Below, piece after piece: positions 1-6,176 of a stretch of DNA of 17,395 bases (its first letter is position 1; each line of letters starts with the position of its first letter). Source of the DNA: Burkholderiales bacterium (GTDB lineage: Bacteria; Pseudomonadota; Gammaproteobacteria; Burkholderiales; SG8-39); NCBI GenBank assembly GCA_919902965.1, contig CAKKSJ010000503.1:1-17395 (forward strand). The letters run 5' to 3'. The notes beneath the pieces were generated by a model. That model did no database searches and had not been told where the DNA came from. It saw only the letters and a program-made list of their open reading frames with translations. The position numbers and the translations under genes are program-made.

Positions 1-396
1 ACCTGAAACGCGCACCGCCGTGCCCTGAACGCTCGCCTGCACCTTGAGCCTCGCGTCCTTGATCAGTTTGACGATTTTTTTCGCCTGCTCGGACTCGATG
101 CCGTTCCTGACCTCGACGGTCTGCTTGATCTTGTCGCCGCTGACTTTTTCCGTGTCTTTCGGCTCGAGCGCGCGCACATCCACGCCGCGCTTGGCGCATT
201 TTCCGGTGAACACGTCCATCAACTGCTTGAGCTTGAAATCGTCGTCGGCGTAGACCGTCAGCGTAAATTCGGATTGCTCGATCCTTGCGTCCGAGCCTTT
301 GAAGTCAAACCGGTTGGAGACTTCCTTGTTGCACTGATCGATCGCGTTCCTGAGTTCGACTTTGTCGACTTCCGAAGTGATGTCGAAGGAGGGCAT
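1..396 (-). CDS. yajQ: YajQ family nucleotide-binding protein (3' end outside window)
   Basis: The minus-strand frame from the ATG at 396 begins MPSFDITSEVDKVELRNAID and stays open for 132 codons to the window edge. Full-length YajQ proteins have about 160 residues, so only the C-terminus is missing. Characteristic stretches are the N-terminal MPSFDI, the NRFDFKGSDARIE segment near residue 28 and KQTVEVRNGIESEQAKKIVK near residue 90. YajQ is a small cytoplasmic protein with two ferredoxin-like folds. Homologues bind nucleotides, and in some bacteria cyclic di-GMP; the cellular role here is unknown. A GGGAG Shine-Dalgarno word lies about 10 bases upstream of the start. The gene is divergent from the FAH-family gene and is separated from it by 171 bases. 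Confidence 0.93.
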   Translation of the reverse strand, partial: MPSFDITSEVDKVELRNAIDQCNKEVSNRFDFKGSDARIEQSEFTLTVYADDDFKLKQLMDVFTGKCAKRGVDVRALEPKDTEKVSGDKIKQTVEVRNGIESEQAKKIVKLIKDARLKVQASVQGTAVRVSG

Positions 397-441
397 GGCG
401 GGGCTCCCGGGTCGGGTGATGTCGATAGGTGTTACGCCGTG

Positions 442-447
442 ATTATA
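442..447 (-). promoter_or_regulatory. Candidate -10 box for yajQ
   Basis: A perfect TATAAT lies on the minus strand about 45 bases upstream of the yajQ start. No convincing -35 hexamer sits at 16-18 bases, so only the -10 is proposed. Confidence 0.35.
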
Positions 448-460
448 CTGTACGCTGCGT

Positions 461-489
461 CTGACGCCGCCTTCGCAAGCCGTTACAAT
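461..489 (+). promoter_or_regulatory. Candidate sigma70 promoter of the FAH-family gene
   Basis: CTGACG (461-466), a 17-base spacer and TACAAT (484-489) give 4/6 and 5/6 matches to the sigma70 hexamers. The predicted start near 496 would leave a leader of about 72 bases before the ATG at 568. Confidence 0.45.
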
Positions 490-567
490 CGCCCTGACCG
501 CGACGCTTGCCAGCGGCACGCAAGCCGGCCGCAAACTCGAGCCGAAACCAGATAATGGAGAAAGTAC

Positions 568-1335
568 ATGGCGCATTGGATACGTTTTGAGCATCAGGGG
601 CAGACCGGCTTCGGCGTGCTCGAGCATGGCAGCATCAAGCTTCATTCCGGCGACATATTCGGCGGCGCGCAGCCCACCGGCGCAGTCGTATCGCTTGCCG
701 AGGTCAGGGTGCTGACGCCGACACAACCGAGCAAAATGGTGGCCTTGTGGAATAATTTTCACGCGCTCGCGGCCAAGCTCGGCAATCCGGAGCCGCCGGA
801 GCCGCTCTATTTTCTAAAGGGCAACAACTCCTTTCTCGCGCACGGCGAGACCATACGCGTTCCGGCGTCCTACTCGGGCAAGGTGGTGTACGAGGGCGAA
901 CTGGGCGTGGTCATCGGCCGGCGTTGCAAGGCGGTGGCGGAGGCCGATGCCCCGGCTTGTATCTTCGGCTATACCTGCATCAACGATGTCACCGCTGCCG
1001 AGATCCTGAACAAGGATGCAACTTTCGCCCAATGGTCGCGCGCCAAGAGCTTCGACACTTTCGGCGTATTCGGGCCGGTGATCGCAACCGGGCTCGATCC
1101 CTCGGCACTGGTGGTCAAGACCATACTCAACGAGCAGGAGAGGCAGAGCTATCCGGTGGCAGACATGATTTTTTCTCCGGCGCGGCTGCTCAGCCTGATT
1201 TCCCGGGACATGACGCTGGAGCCAGGCGATGTGATCGCCTGCGGCACTTCGGTCGGTGTGGGTTCGATGAAGCCGGGCAGCAAGGTCAGCATTGTCATCG
1301 AGGGCATCGGCGAACTCAGCAACCGCTACGAGTAA
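568..1335 (+). CDS. Fumarylacetoacetate hydrolase (FAH) family protein
   Basis: This 255-residue protein has the FAH fold: a short N-terminal region, then the catalytic domain from about residue 55 (PSKMVALWNNFHALA) to the C-terminus. The family's divalent-metal ligands are visible as the ExE pair E109/E111 in VVYEGELGVVIGRR and D140 in CINDVTAAE. The late block ACGTSVGVGSMKPGSKV is also typical. Family members are cytosolic hydrolases, isomerases or decarboxylases acting on 2-oxo acid or 2-hydroxydienoate substrates, including 2-hydroxyhepta-2,4-diene-1,7-dioate isomerase and FAHD1-like acylpyruvases. The exact substrate cannot be read from sequence, and no aromatic-degradation genes lie nearby. 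GGAG stands 8 bases upstream of the ATG. The gene is convergent with argG. Confidence 0.9.
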   Translation: MAHWIRFEHQGQTGFGVLEHGSIKLHSGDIFGGAQPTGAVVSLAEVRVLTPTQPSKMVALWNNFHALAAKLGNPEPPEPLYFLKGNNSFLAHGETIRVPASYSGKVVYEGELGVVIGRRCKAVAEADAPACIFGYTCINDVTAAEILNKDATFAQWSRAKSFDTFGVFGPVIATGLDPSALVVKTILNEQERQSYPVADMIFSPARLLSLISRDMTLEPGDVIACGTSVGVGSMKPGSKVSIVIEGIGELSNRYE

Positions 1336-1363
1336 GCGCCGACTACGCAACCCGAAACGAACC

Positions 1364-1390
1364 GGCCGTTTCAAAATATCCGAAACGGCC
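1364..1390. terminator. Hairpin between convergent FAH gene and argG
   Basis: A perfect 9-bp inverted repeat (GGCCGTTTC / GAAACGGCC) with a 9-base A/T-rich loop lies 28 bases after the FAH stop and 23 bases after the argG stop. It is symmetrical and could serve both directions. Neither side has a long T-run, so efficient intrinsic termination is uncertain. Confidence 0.5.
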
Positions 1391-1413
1391 TGCGCGCAGC
1401 GGCGGCAGTGCGC

Positions 1414-2706
1414 TTACTTCTTCTTCTGGCGTTTGCGCGAACTCGCCGCTCGTTGTGGATCGCGGACTTTCGCCGCATTTTTTGGATCGCGGACTTTCGC
1501 CGCGATGCGCATGCGCAGCGCGTTCAGGCGGATGAAACCCTCGGCGTCCATCTGGTCGAACGCGCCGCGGTCGTCCTCGAAAGTGGCGATAGCGGTGTCG
1601 AACAGCGAGTCGGTCTTCGAATCGCGGCCGACGACGACGACGTTTCCTTTATACAGTTTGACGCGCACCCAGCCGTTCACGTGGGCTTGCGAGGCGTCGA
1701 TCATGGTCTGCAGCATGCGCCGCTCGGGGCTCCACCAGTAGCCGTTGTAAATCAGCGCGGCATAACGCGGCATCAGGTCGTCCTTGAGGTGGGCGACCTC
1801 GCGGTCCAGGCACAGGGACTCAATCGCGCGGTGCGCGCGCAGCATGATGGTGCCGCCGGGGGTTTCGTAGCAGCCGCGCGATTTCATGCCGACGTAGCGG
1901 TTTTCGACCAGGTCCAGTCGGCCGATGCCGTGCTTGCTGCCGAGCTTGTTCAGCGTCGCGAGGACCGTCGCCGGGGACATTTTCCTGCCGTTGACGGCGA
2001 CGATGTCGCCCTGCTTGTACTCCAGTTCGACATACTCGGCGCGGTCCGGCGCTTCTTCCGGCGAGACGGTCCAGCGCCACATGTCTTTTTCCGGTTCCTT
2101 GGCCGGGTTCTCGAGAATGCGGCCTTCGTAGGAAATGTGCAGCAGGTTGGCATCGGTGCTATACGGTGACCCGCCTTTCTTCTTGCCCTGCACCGGTATG
2201 CCGTTCTTCTCCGCATACTTGAGCAGTTTTTCGCGCGATACCAGGTCCCATTCGCGCCAGGGCGCGATGACACGGATATTGGGCTCGAGCGCGTAGTAGC
2301 CGAGTTCGAAGCGCACCTGGTCATTGCCTTTGCCGGTGGCGCCATGCGAGACCGCATCGGCGCCGGTGATGCGCGCGATTTCGATCTGGCGCTTGGCTAT
2401 GAGCGGACGCGCGATCGAGGTGCCGAGCAGGTATTCGCCCTCATAGACCGCATTGGCGCGGAACATGGGGAAGACGAAGTCGCGCACGAACTCCTCGCGC
2501 AGGTCGTCGACGAATATTTTCTTCACGCCGAACTGTTTCGCTTTCTTTCGCGCCGGCTCGAGTTCTTCACCCTGGCCGATGTCGGCAGTAAAAGTGATCA
2601 CCTCGCAGCCATACTGGTCCTGCAGCCATTTGAGGATGACCGATGTGTCCAGCCCGCCGGAGTAGGCGAGTACAACTTTTTTTACTGCAGTTTTCTTGGT
2701 TCCCAT
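1414..2706 (-). CDS. argG: Argininosuccinate synthase
   Basis: ArgG condenses citrulline and aspartate with ATP to argininosuccinate, the penultimate step of arginine synthesis, in the cytosol. The protein has 430 residues from the ATG at 2706. The ATP pyrophosphatase loop SGGLDTS is at residues 16-22, followed by typical blocks such as ITGADAVSHGATGKGNDQVRFE, SPYSTDANLLH and GIGRLDLVENRYVG. An open frame continues 23 codons upstream, but family proteins begin near KKVVLAYSGG, so the internal ATG is chosen; its Shine-Dalgarno is weak (CGAGCA). The protein is about 20 residues longer than usual because of a basic C-terminal tail that contains a tandem AAKVRDP repeat and ends in KRQKKK. argG lies 181 bases after argF on the same strand and is probably the last gene of an argD-argF-argG transcript, though a separate promoter is possible. 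Confidence 0.97.
   Translation of the reverse strand: MGTKKTAVKKVVLAYSGGLDTSVILKWLQDQYGCEVITFTADIGQGEELEPARKKAKQFGVKKIFVDDLREEFVRDFVFPMFRANAVYEGEYLLGTSIARPLIAKRQIEIARITGADAVSHGATGKGNDQVRFELGYYALEPNIRVIAPWREWDLVSREKLLKYAEKNGIPVQGKKKGGSPYSTDANLLHISYEGRILENPAKEPEKDMWRWTVSPEEAPDRAEYVELEYKQGDIVAVNGRKMSPATVLATLNKLGSKHGIGRLDLVENRYVGMKSRGCYETPGGTIMLRAHRAIESLCLDREVAHLKDDLMPRYAALIYNGYWWSPERRMLQTMIDASQAHVNGWVRVKLYKGNVVVVGRDSKTDSLFDTAIATFEDDRGAFDQMDAEGFIRLNALRMRIAAKVRDPKNAAKVRDPQRAASSRKRQKKK
1456..1503 (-). repeat. Tandem 27-base repeat inside the argG 3' end
   Basis: A 21-base word is repeated exactly at 1456-1476 and 1483-1503. The period is 27 bases, or nine codons, so the frame is kept. It encodes AAKVRDPKN followed by AAKVRDPQR in the C-terminal tail of ArgG, outside the conserved enzyme body. 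Confidence 0.85.
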
Positions 2707-2887
2707 TTGTTTGCTCGAAAAATAAAGAATTCGGATGGTAAGGCGATCCGCGCGGACGGGTCGCCGGCCGCGCAAGCTTGATCACTGCAGCCCGATGTAT
2801 TCTCCGGCATCTGCCGGTGACTGCGAGCGCCTACTGCGCATTCGTGCGCAAAAGCAACAACGGCCTGTGGCGCGAGCCTCGCGCGGC

Positions 2888-3805
2888 TCATGCGACCTTC
2901 CCCAGCAGCAGGAACTCCATCAGCGCTTTTTGCGTGTGCAGGCGGTTTTCGGCCTCGTCCCAGACCACGCTCTGCGGCCCGTCGATCACTTCGGCGGAAA
3001 CCTCCTCGCCGCGGTGCGCGGGCAGGCAGTGCATGAACAATGCGTCGGCAGCGGCGAGCTTCATCATGTCGGCGTCGACCTGCCAGTCGCTGAAATCGCG
3101 CAGGCGTTCGGCGTTCTCGGCTTCGAAGCCCATGCTGGTCCAGACGTCGGTCGTCACCAGATCGGCACCGCTGGCGGCCTCCATCGGGTCGGCAAAATGC
3201 TCGAAATGCCGGGCGCCATACGCGCCCGCGCGCTCGACCTCGACTTCGTAGCCGGGTGGCGTGGAAACGTGCAGGTTGAAGTCGAAAATGGCGGCCGCCT
3301 TCATCCAGCTATTGCAGACATTGTTGGAGTCGCCTATCCAGGCCACGGTCTTGCCGCTGATCGGGCCGCGGTGATCGGTGTAGGTGAAAATGTCGCCCAT
3401 CACCTGGCAGGGGTGATATTCATTGGTCAGCCCGTTGATCACCGGCACGCGCGAGACCGCGGCAAAGCGCTCGAGTATGCTCTGCTCGAAGGTGCGGATC
3501 ATGACGATATCGACCATGCGCGACACCACCTGGGCCATGTCCTCTACCGGCTCGCCGCGTCCGAGCTGGGTATCGCGCGTACTCAAGAAAATGGCCGCGC
3601 CGCCCAGCTGTTGCATGCCTGCTTCGAAAGACAGGCGCGTGCGCGTGGACTGCTTCTCGAAAATCATCGCCAGCGTGCGGTCGGTCAGGGGGTGGTAGGG
3701 CTTGTACTGCTTGAACTGTGCCTTGATCCAGCGCGTGCGCTCGAGCAGATACTCGTACTCGGCGCGGGAAAAATCGCTGAATTGCAGATAATGCCGCGGC
3801 TTCAT
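2888..3805 (-). CDS. argF: Ornithine carbamoyltransferase
   Basis: This 305-residue cytosolic enzyme transfers the carbamoyl group of carbamoyl phosphate to ornithine, giving citrulline. The carbamoyl-phosphate loop STRTR is at residues 53-57, the HPCQ motif at 131-134, the ornithine-side SMG loop in DVWTSMGFEAE, and the catalytic HCLPAHRG block starts at residue 259. Length and motif order are those of a complete anabolic OTCase. The ATG at 3805 lies 15 bases after the argD stop, so the two genes are almost certainly cotranscribed. Downstream, the minus strand carries several short GC-rich inverted repeats (for example GCGCGAGGCTCGCGC at 2871-2885) before argG. None has a proper U-tract. Confidence 0.97.
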   Translation of the reverse strand: MKPRHYLQFSDFSRAEYEYLLERTRWIKAQFKQYKPYHPLTDRTLAMIFEKQSTRTRLSFEAGMQQLGGAAIFLSTRDTQLGRGEPVEDMAQVVSRMVDIVMIRTFEQSILERFAAVSRVPVINGLTNEYHPCQVMGDIFTYTDHRGPISGKTVAWIGDSNNVCNSWMKAAAIFDFNLHVSTPPGYEVEVERAGAYGARHFEHFADPMEAASGADLVTTDVWTSMGFEAENAERLRDFSDWQVDADMMKLAAADALFMHCLPAHRGEEVSAEVIDGPQSVVWDEAENRLHTQKALMEFLLLGKVA

Positions 3806-3820
3806 GGTCAGTGTCCGGCT

Positions 3821-5008
3821 TCAGTTCGCCGCAGGGGTCTGCCCGAGAAAGTCCAGAATCAGGGCGGAGAGGCGCTCCACCAGCTGTTGCGCTTCGTCCC
3901 GGCTGATGGTGAGCGGGGGCAGCAGCCGTACGACTTTGTCCGCGGTGACATTGATGAGCAATCCGGCATCCAGCGCGCGCTGGACCAATTCGGCGCAGGG
4001 GCGGTCGAGTTCGATGCCGATCATCAGTCCCATGCCGCGGACCGCGACCAGGCCTTTGGCATTGGCCAGGCTTGCCGAAAAACCGGCGCGGATGAAATCG
4101 CCGACCTCGACTGCGTTCTCCAGCAGTTTTTCCTGTTCTATGGTTTCCAGGGTGGTGAGCGCCGCGGCGCAGGCAAAAGGATTGCCGCCGAAGGTGGAGC
4201 CATGATTGCCCGGTTTGAACACCTCGGCCGCAGCCCCTTTGGCCAGGCAGGCGCCGATGGGCACACCGCCGGCAAGACCCTTGGCCAGGGTCGCCACGTC
4301 CGGATGAAAACCTGCGTGCTGATAGAAGAACCATTTGCCGGTGCGGCCGAGGCCGCACTGAATCTCATCGAGCATCAGCAGCCACTGATATTGATCGCAT
4401 AAATGGCGCAGACCCCGCAGGTACTCCAGCTGCGCCATGTTGATGCCGCCTTCGCCCTGGATCGGCTCGACCAGCACCGCAACCACGTTGCGGTTGTGCT
4501 GCGCGACCTGCCGTACCGCCTCCAGGTCGTTGTAGGGCACGCGCACGAAACCGGACACCAGCGGCTCGAAACCGGCATGCACCTTACGGCTGCCGGTGGC
4601 CGACAGCGTCGCCAGCGTACGCCCGTGAAAAGCGCTTTCCATCACTACGATCGCGGGATTGTCTATGCCCTTGCCCTTCGCGTACAGGCGCGCAATCTTG
4701 ATCGCGGCCTCGTTCGCTTCGCAGCCTGAATTGCAGAAGAAGATCTTGTCCATGCCGCTGATCGCGGCTAGCTTTGCGGCAAGGTTTTCCTGCTCGGTGA
4801 TCTGATAGATATTGGAGGTGTGAATCAGCCTGCCAGCCTGCGCGGCCAGCGTCGCCACCAGCTTCGGGTGCGCATGGCCGAGAGTATTCACGGCGATGCC
4901 GCCGAGCGCGTCCAGATAGCGCTTGCCCTGTGCATCCCACAGCCATACGCCCTGGCCATGGGTGAAGGCCACAGGCAGCCTGGCATAGGTGTTCATTACA
5001 TGAGACAT
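3821..5008 (-). CDS. argD: Acetylornithine aminotransferase
   Basis: This class-III PLP aminotransferase makes N-acetylornithine from N-acetylglutamate semialdehyde with glutamate as donor. Many homologues also handle succinyldiaminopimelate for lysine synthesis. With the start at 5008 the protein has 395 residues. Landmarks are NSGCEANEAAIK (from residue 93), the FHGRT block near 127, LDEIQ near 214 and the PLP-binding Lys in ATLAKGLAGG (K243). The start MSHVMNTYARLPVAF is chosen because AGGG lies 7 bases upstream of that ATG and because the family usually begins there. An in-frame ATG two codons earlier (5014) is the alternative. argD is the first gene of the arginine block, with argF 15 bases downstream, and it is preceded by a strong hairpin at 5033-5058. 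Confidence 0.96.
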   Translation of the reverse strand: MSHVMNTYARLPVAFTHGQGVWLWDAQGKRYLDALGGIAVNTLGHAHPKLVATLAAQAGRLIHTSNIYQITEQENLAAKLAAISGMDKIFFCNSGCEANEAAIKIARLYAKGKGIDNPAIVVMESAFHGRTLATLSATGSRKVHAGFEPLVSGFVRVPYNDLEAVRQVAQHNRNVVAVLVEPIQGEGGINMAQLEYLRGLRHLCDQYQWLLMLDEIQCGLGRTGKWFFYQHAGFHPDVATLAKGLAGGVPIGACLAKGAAAEVFKPGNHGSTFGGNPFACAAALTTLETIEQEKLLENAVEVGDFIRAGFSASLANAKGLVAVRGMGLMIGIELDRPCAELVQRALDAGLLINVTADKVVRLLPPLTISRDEAQQLVERLSALILDFLGQTPAAN

Positions 5009-5014
5009 CAGCAT

Positions 5015-5058
5015 GCCCTAAAACATAAAACGCACACGGCGGCATTTGCCGCCGTGTG
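5015..5058 (-). terminator. Terminator- or attenuator-like hairpin in the argD leader
   Basis: On the minus strand, 11 perfectly paired bases (GTGTG-side arm 5048-5058, partner 5033-5043) enclose a 4-base AAAT loop. They are followed at once by the T-rich run CGTTTTATGTTTT, and the argD ATG begins 24 bases beyond the stem. This is the shape of an intrinsic terminator in the direction of argD. It may end readthrough from upstream or act as an attenuator within the argD leader. Confidence 0.65.
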
Positions 5059-5077
5059 ACCGACATTCAGTTTTATT

Positions 5078-5107
5078 ATTTTAGCACACTGCCGCTGTCA
5101 TCGACAG
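5078..5107 (-). promoter_or_regulatory. Weak candidate argD promoter
   Basis: On the minus strand TAAAAT (5078-5083, 5/6) lies 18 bases after CTGTCG (5102-5107, only 3/6). Transcription would begin just upstream of the leader hairpin. The poor -35 suggests activator dependence or a wrong assignment. The -35 region coincides with a CTGTC/GACAG dyad. Confidence 0.3.
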
Positions 5108-5130
5108 AAGCACGGCGACAGAACGCTGTC
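5095..5130. repeat. Paired CTGTC/GACAG dyads upstream of argD
   Basis: Two neighbouring inverted repeats use the same half-site: CTGTC-3-GACAG at 5095-5107 and GACAG-4-CTGTC at 5117-5130. Their position upstream of the presumed argD promoter suggests an operator. The sequence does not resemble the AT-rich ArgR box. Confidence 0.4.
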
Positions 5131-5346
5131 ACCTCGTCTTGGAACCGGAAACAAAAGTCAAAAAGTCATTTTGTTACCGGCTGACTTAGGGGAGCACGAG
5201 GGGAGTTATCCCCTCGTATTGTTACAGACTTTAAGTGCCGCGGCTGGATCGGTCGAATTTTGCGTTTGCGCTTGGACCTATGGCCAGCACGGTCGAAATT
5301 ATTTCTGCAGGGGAAGCAGGAGAGGAAGCGTCCCCTTCTTATGAGG

Positions 5347-5394
5347 GCACGCCTTAGCTTGCGGGAGCAAGCTCGGCGTTCTTGCCTGGCGTGC
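5347..5394 (-). repeat. Nested inverted repeats across the 3' end of the small gene
   Basis: An inner hairpin AGCTTGC-GGGA-GCAAGCT (5356-5373) overlaps the stop codon at 5354-5356. An outer pair GCACGCC (5347-5353) and GGCGTGC (5388-5394) encloses it. No U-tract follows, so a role in mRNA stability is as likely as termination. Confidence 0.5.
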
Positions 5395-5551
5395 ACACCG
5401 TACGTTCCAGAATTCTGCAATGCTGATACATCTGCCGCAGCTTGCGTTCGGCGTCGACTTCATCTCTGCCATGTATCAACAGCTTATCCACAATCAATCC
5501 ACCGCGTGTGCGTATGCGGAAACCATACTTTACAACCACCGTATGCGCCAT
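5354..5551 (-). CDS. Small conserved-looking protein of unknown function
   Basis: This 65-residue protein begins MAHTVVVKYGFRIRTRGG and has a basic N-terminal beta-rich segment, then an amphipathic helix-like stretch (DEVDAERKLRQMYQHCRILE) and a polar tail. The ATG at 5551 is preceded 4 bases upstream by GGGGAGGA, a very strong Shine-Dalgarno, so it is preferred over an in-frame ATG 31 codons earlier (5644), which would give 96 residues and lacks such a site. There is no signal peptide or membrane segment. It contains two cysteines, in YQHCRIL and RTVCTPG. I have a vague sense of similar short betaproteobacterial proteins but know no function. It lies between rpsT and the arginine genes on the same strand. 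A terminator after rpsT suggests it is transcribed on its own. Confidence 0.72.
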   Translation of the reverse strand: MAHTVVVKYGFRIRTRGGLIVDKLLIHGRDEVDAERKLRQMYQHCRILERTVCTPGKNAELAPAS

Positions 5552-5581
5552 AAAGTCCTCCCCATTCAAGGTCTTATATGG

Positions 5582-5610
5582 TGAATAGCATACGCGCTCT
5601 ATATGATCAA
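5582..5610 (-). promoter_or_regulatory. Candidate promoter of the 65-residue gene
   Basis: On the minus strand TTGATC (5605-5610), a 17-base spacer and TATTCA (5582-5587, preceded by TGC as in extended -10 promoters) would start transcription about 24 bases before the ATG at 5551. Both hexamers are imperfect. Confidence 0.35.
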
Positions 5611-5719
5611 CGCAAATTTCTGTTGCTGCGGTAATTGTGCTCAAAAGCCCATGTATTCTGACCTTTGCGGCAGATGCGGGCCGGTCGGGTTCAGGATGCG
5701 GGGGCGGATCGGGGGCTGG

Positions 5720-5749
5720 AAAACAAAACGGCCGGCATGGTGCCGGCCG
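5720..5749 (-). terminator. Intrinsic terminator of rpsT
   Basis: On the minus strand a perfect 9-bp stem (CGGCCGGCA / TGCCGGCCG) with a CCA loop is followed directly by TTTTGTTTT. It begins 26 bases after the rpsT stop, a textbook position. Confidence 0.85.
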
Positions 5750-5775
5750 CGTCGCCTCGGCAGAACGATTGCCGG

Positions 5776-6039
5776 CTAGGGCATTGCCTTGATTGCAGCA
5801 GCCAGGCGGCTCTTGTGGCGCGCGGCCTTGTTCTTGTGGATAATTTTTTTGTCCGCGATACGATCGACAATGCCGGAAGAGCGGCTCAGCGCCTGTTTCG
5901 CGACGTTTTTGTCGCCTGCCGAGATCGCCTTGTTCACGTCCTTGAGCGCCGAGCGCAGTGTCGAGCGCAGTCCGGAATTGTGCCGCCGCTGTTTCTCGGC
6001 TTGACGGGAACGCTTGCGCGCGGAATCTGTATTGGCCAT
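5776..6039 (-). CDS. rpsT: 30S ribosomal protein S20
   Basis: S20 is a helical, very basic protein that binds 16S rRNA at the bottom of the 30S body. The 87-residue product starts MANTDSARKRSRQAEKQRR and ends RHKSRLAAAIKAMP, with the usual SSGIVDRIADKKIIHKNKAAR block. The frame extends 13 codons upstream, but the S20 N-terminus and the promoter position fix the ATG at 6039. The Shine-Dalgarno is poor, as is known for rpsT in other bacteria, where S20 represses its own translation; whether that applies here is inference. It is a single-gene unit with its own promoter and terminator, divergent from murJ. Confidence 0.97.
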   Translation of the reverse strand: MANTDSARKRSRQAEKQRRHNSGLRSTLRSALKDVNKAISAGDKNVAKQALSRSSGIVDRIADKKIIHKNKAARHKSRLAAAIKAMP

Positions 6040-6073
6040 GTGCAACCCGGGATATGAAGCAAGAAAGGGCGCA

Positions 6074-6102
6074 ATCATACTGATTTAGTCCCTGTTACGC
6101 AA
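6074..6102 (-). promoter_or_regulatory. rpsT promoter
   Basis: On the minus strand TTGCGT (6097-6102), a 17-base spacer and TATGAT (6074-6079, 5/6) predict transcription from about 6067, some 28 bases before the rpsT ATG. Confidence 0.6.
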
Positions 6103-6164
6103 GCGCATTTTAGTTCCGGCCTAAGGCGTTTCGCGCAATAGCCTCCGCTGAAACCTTGTTTTCG

Positions 6165-6170
6165 TATAAT
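6165..6170 (+). promoter_or_regulatory. murJ -10 box, implying a leaderless start
   Basis: A perfect TATAAT ends six bases before the murJ ATG at 6177. The normal -10 to start spacing would place the first transcribed base at or next to the ATG. No good -35 hexamer or Shine-Dalgarno is present. Confidence 0.5.
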
Positions 6171-6176
6171 CGGGCC

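Larger units (their letters stand above)
5059..5353. other. Gene-free stretch with several inverted repeats
   Basis: No credible coding frame is seen in these 295 bases. What can be seen: a weak minus-strand -10-like TAAAAT at 5078-5083; two dyads built from CTGTC and GACAG at 5095-5107 and 5117-5130; a perfect 8-bp hairpin ACGAGGGG/CCCCTCGT with a 6-base loop at 5196-5217; and a weaker AGGGGA/TCCCCT pair in the 5309-5336 region. The stretch probably contains the argD promoter. A small RNA is possible, but nothing in the sequence shows one. Confidence 0.5.

Noticed and set aside
2811..2824. CCGGCATCTGCCGG palindrome as a terminator
   Set aside because: The stem is only five pairs with a usable loop, and no T-run follows on either strand.
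2735..4402. Open frame of about 555 codons antisense to argF and argD
   Set aside because: Shadow of two clear enzymes; composition and lack of motifs argue against coding.
4584..5066. Full 160-codon frame overlapping the argD start in another frame
   Set aside because: As a protein it is a shadow of argD; only its first codons are discussed, as a possible leader peptide.
5061..5083. AT-rich stretch upstream of argD as an ArgR box
   Set aside because: It lacks the paired TGAAT/ATTCA arms with correct spacing; only one ATTCA is present.
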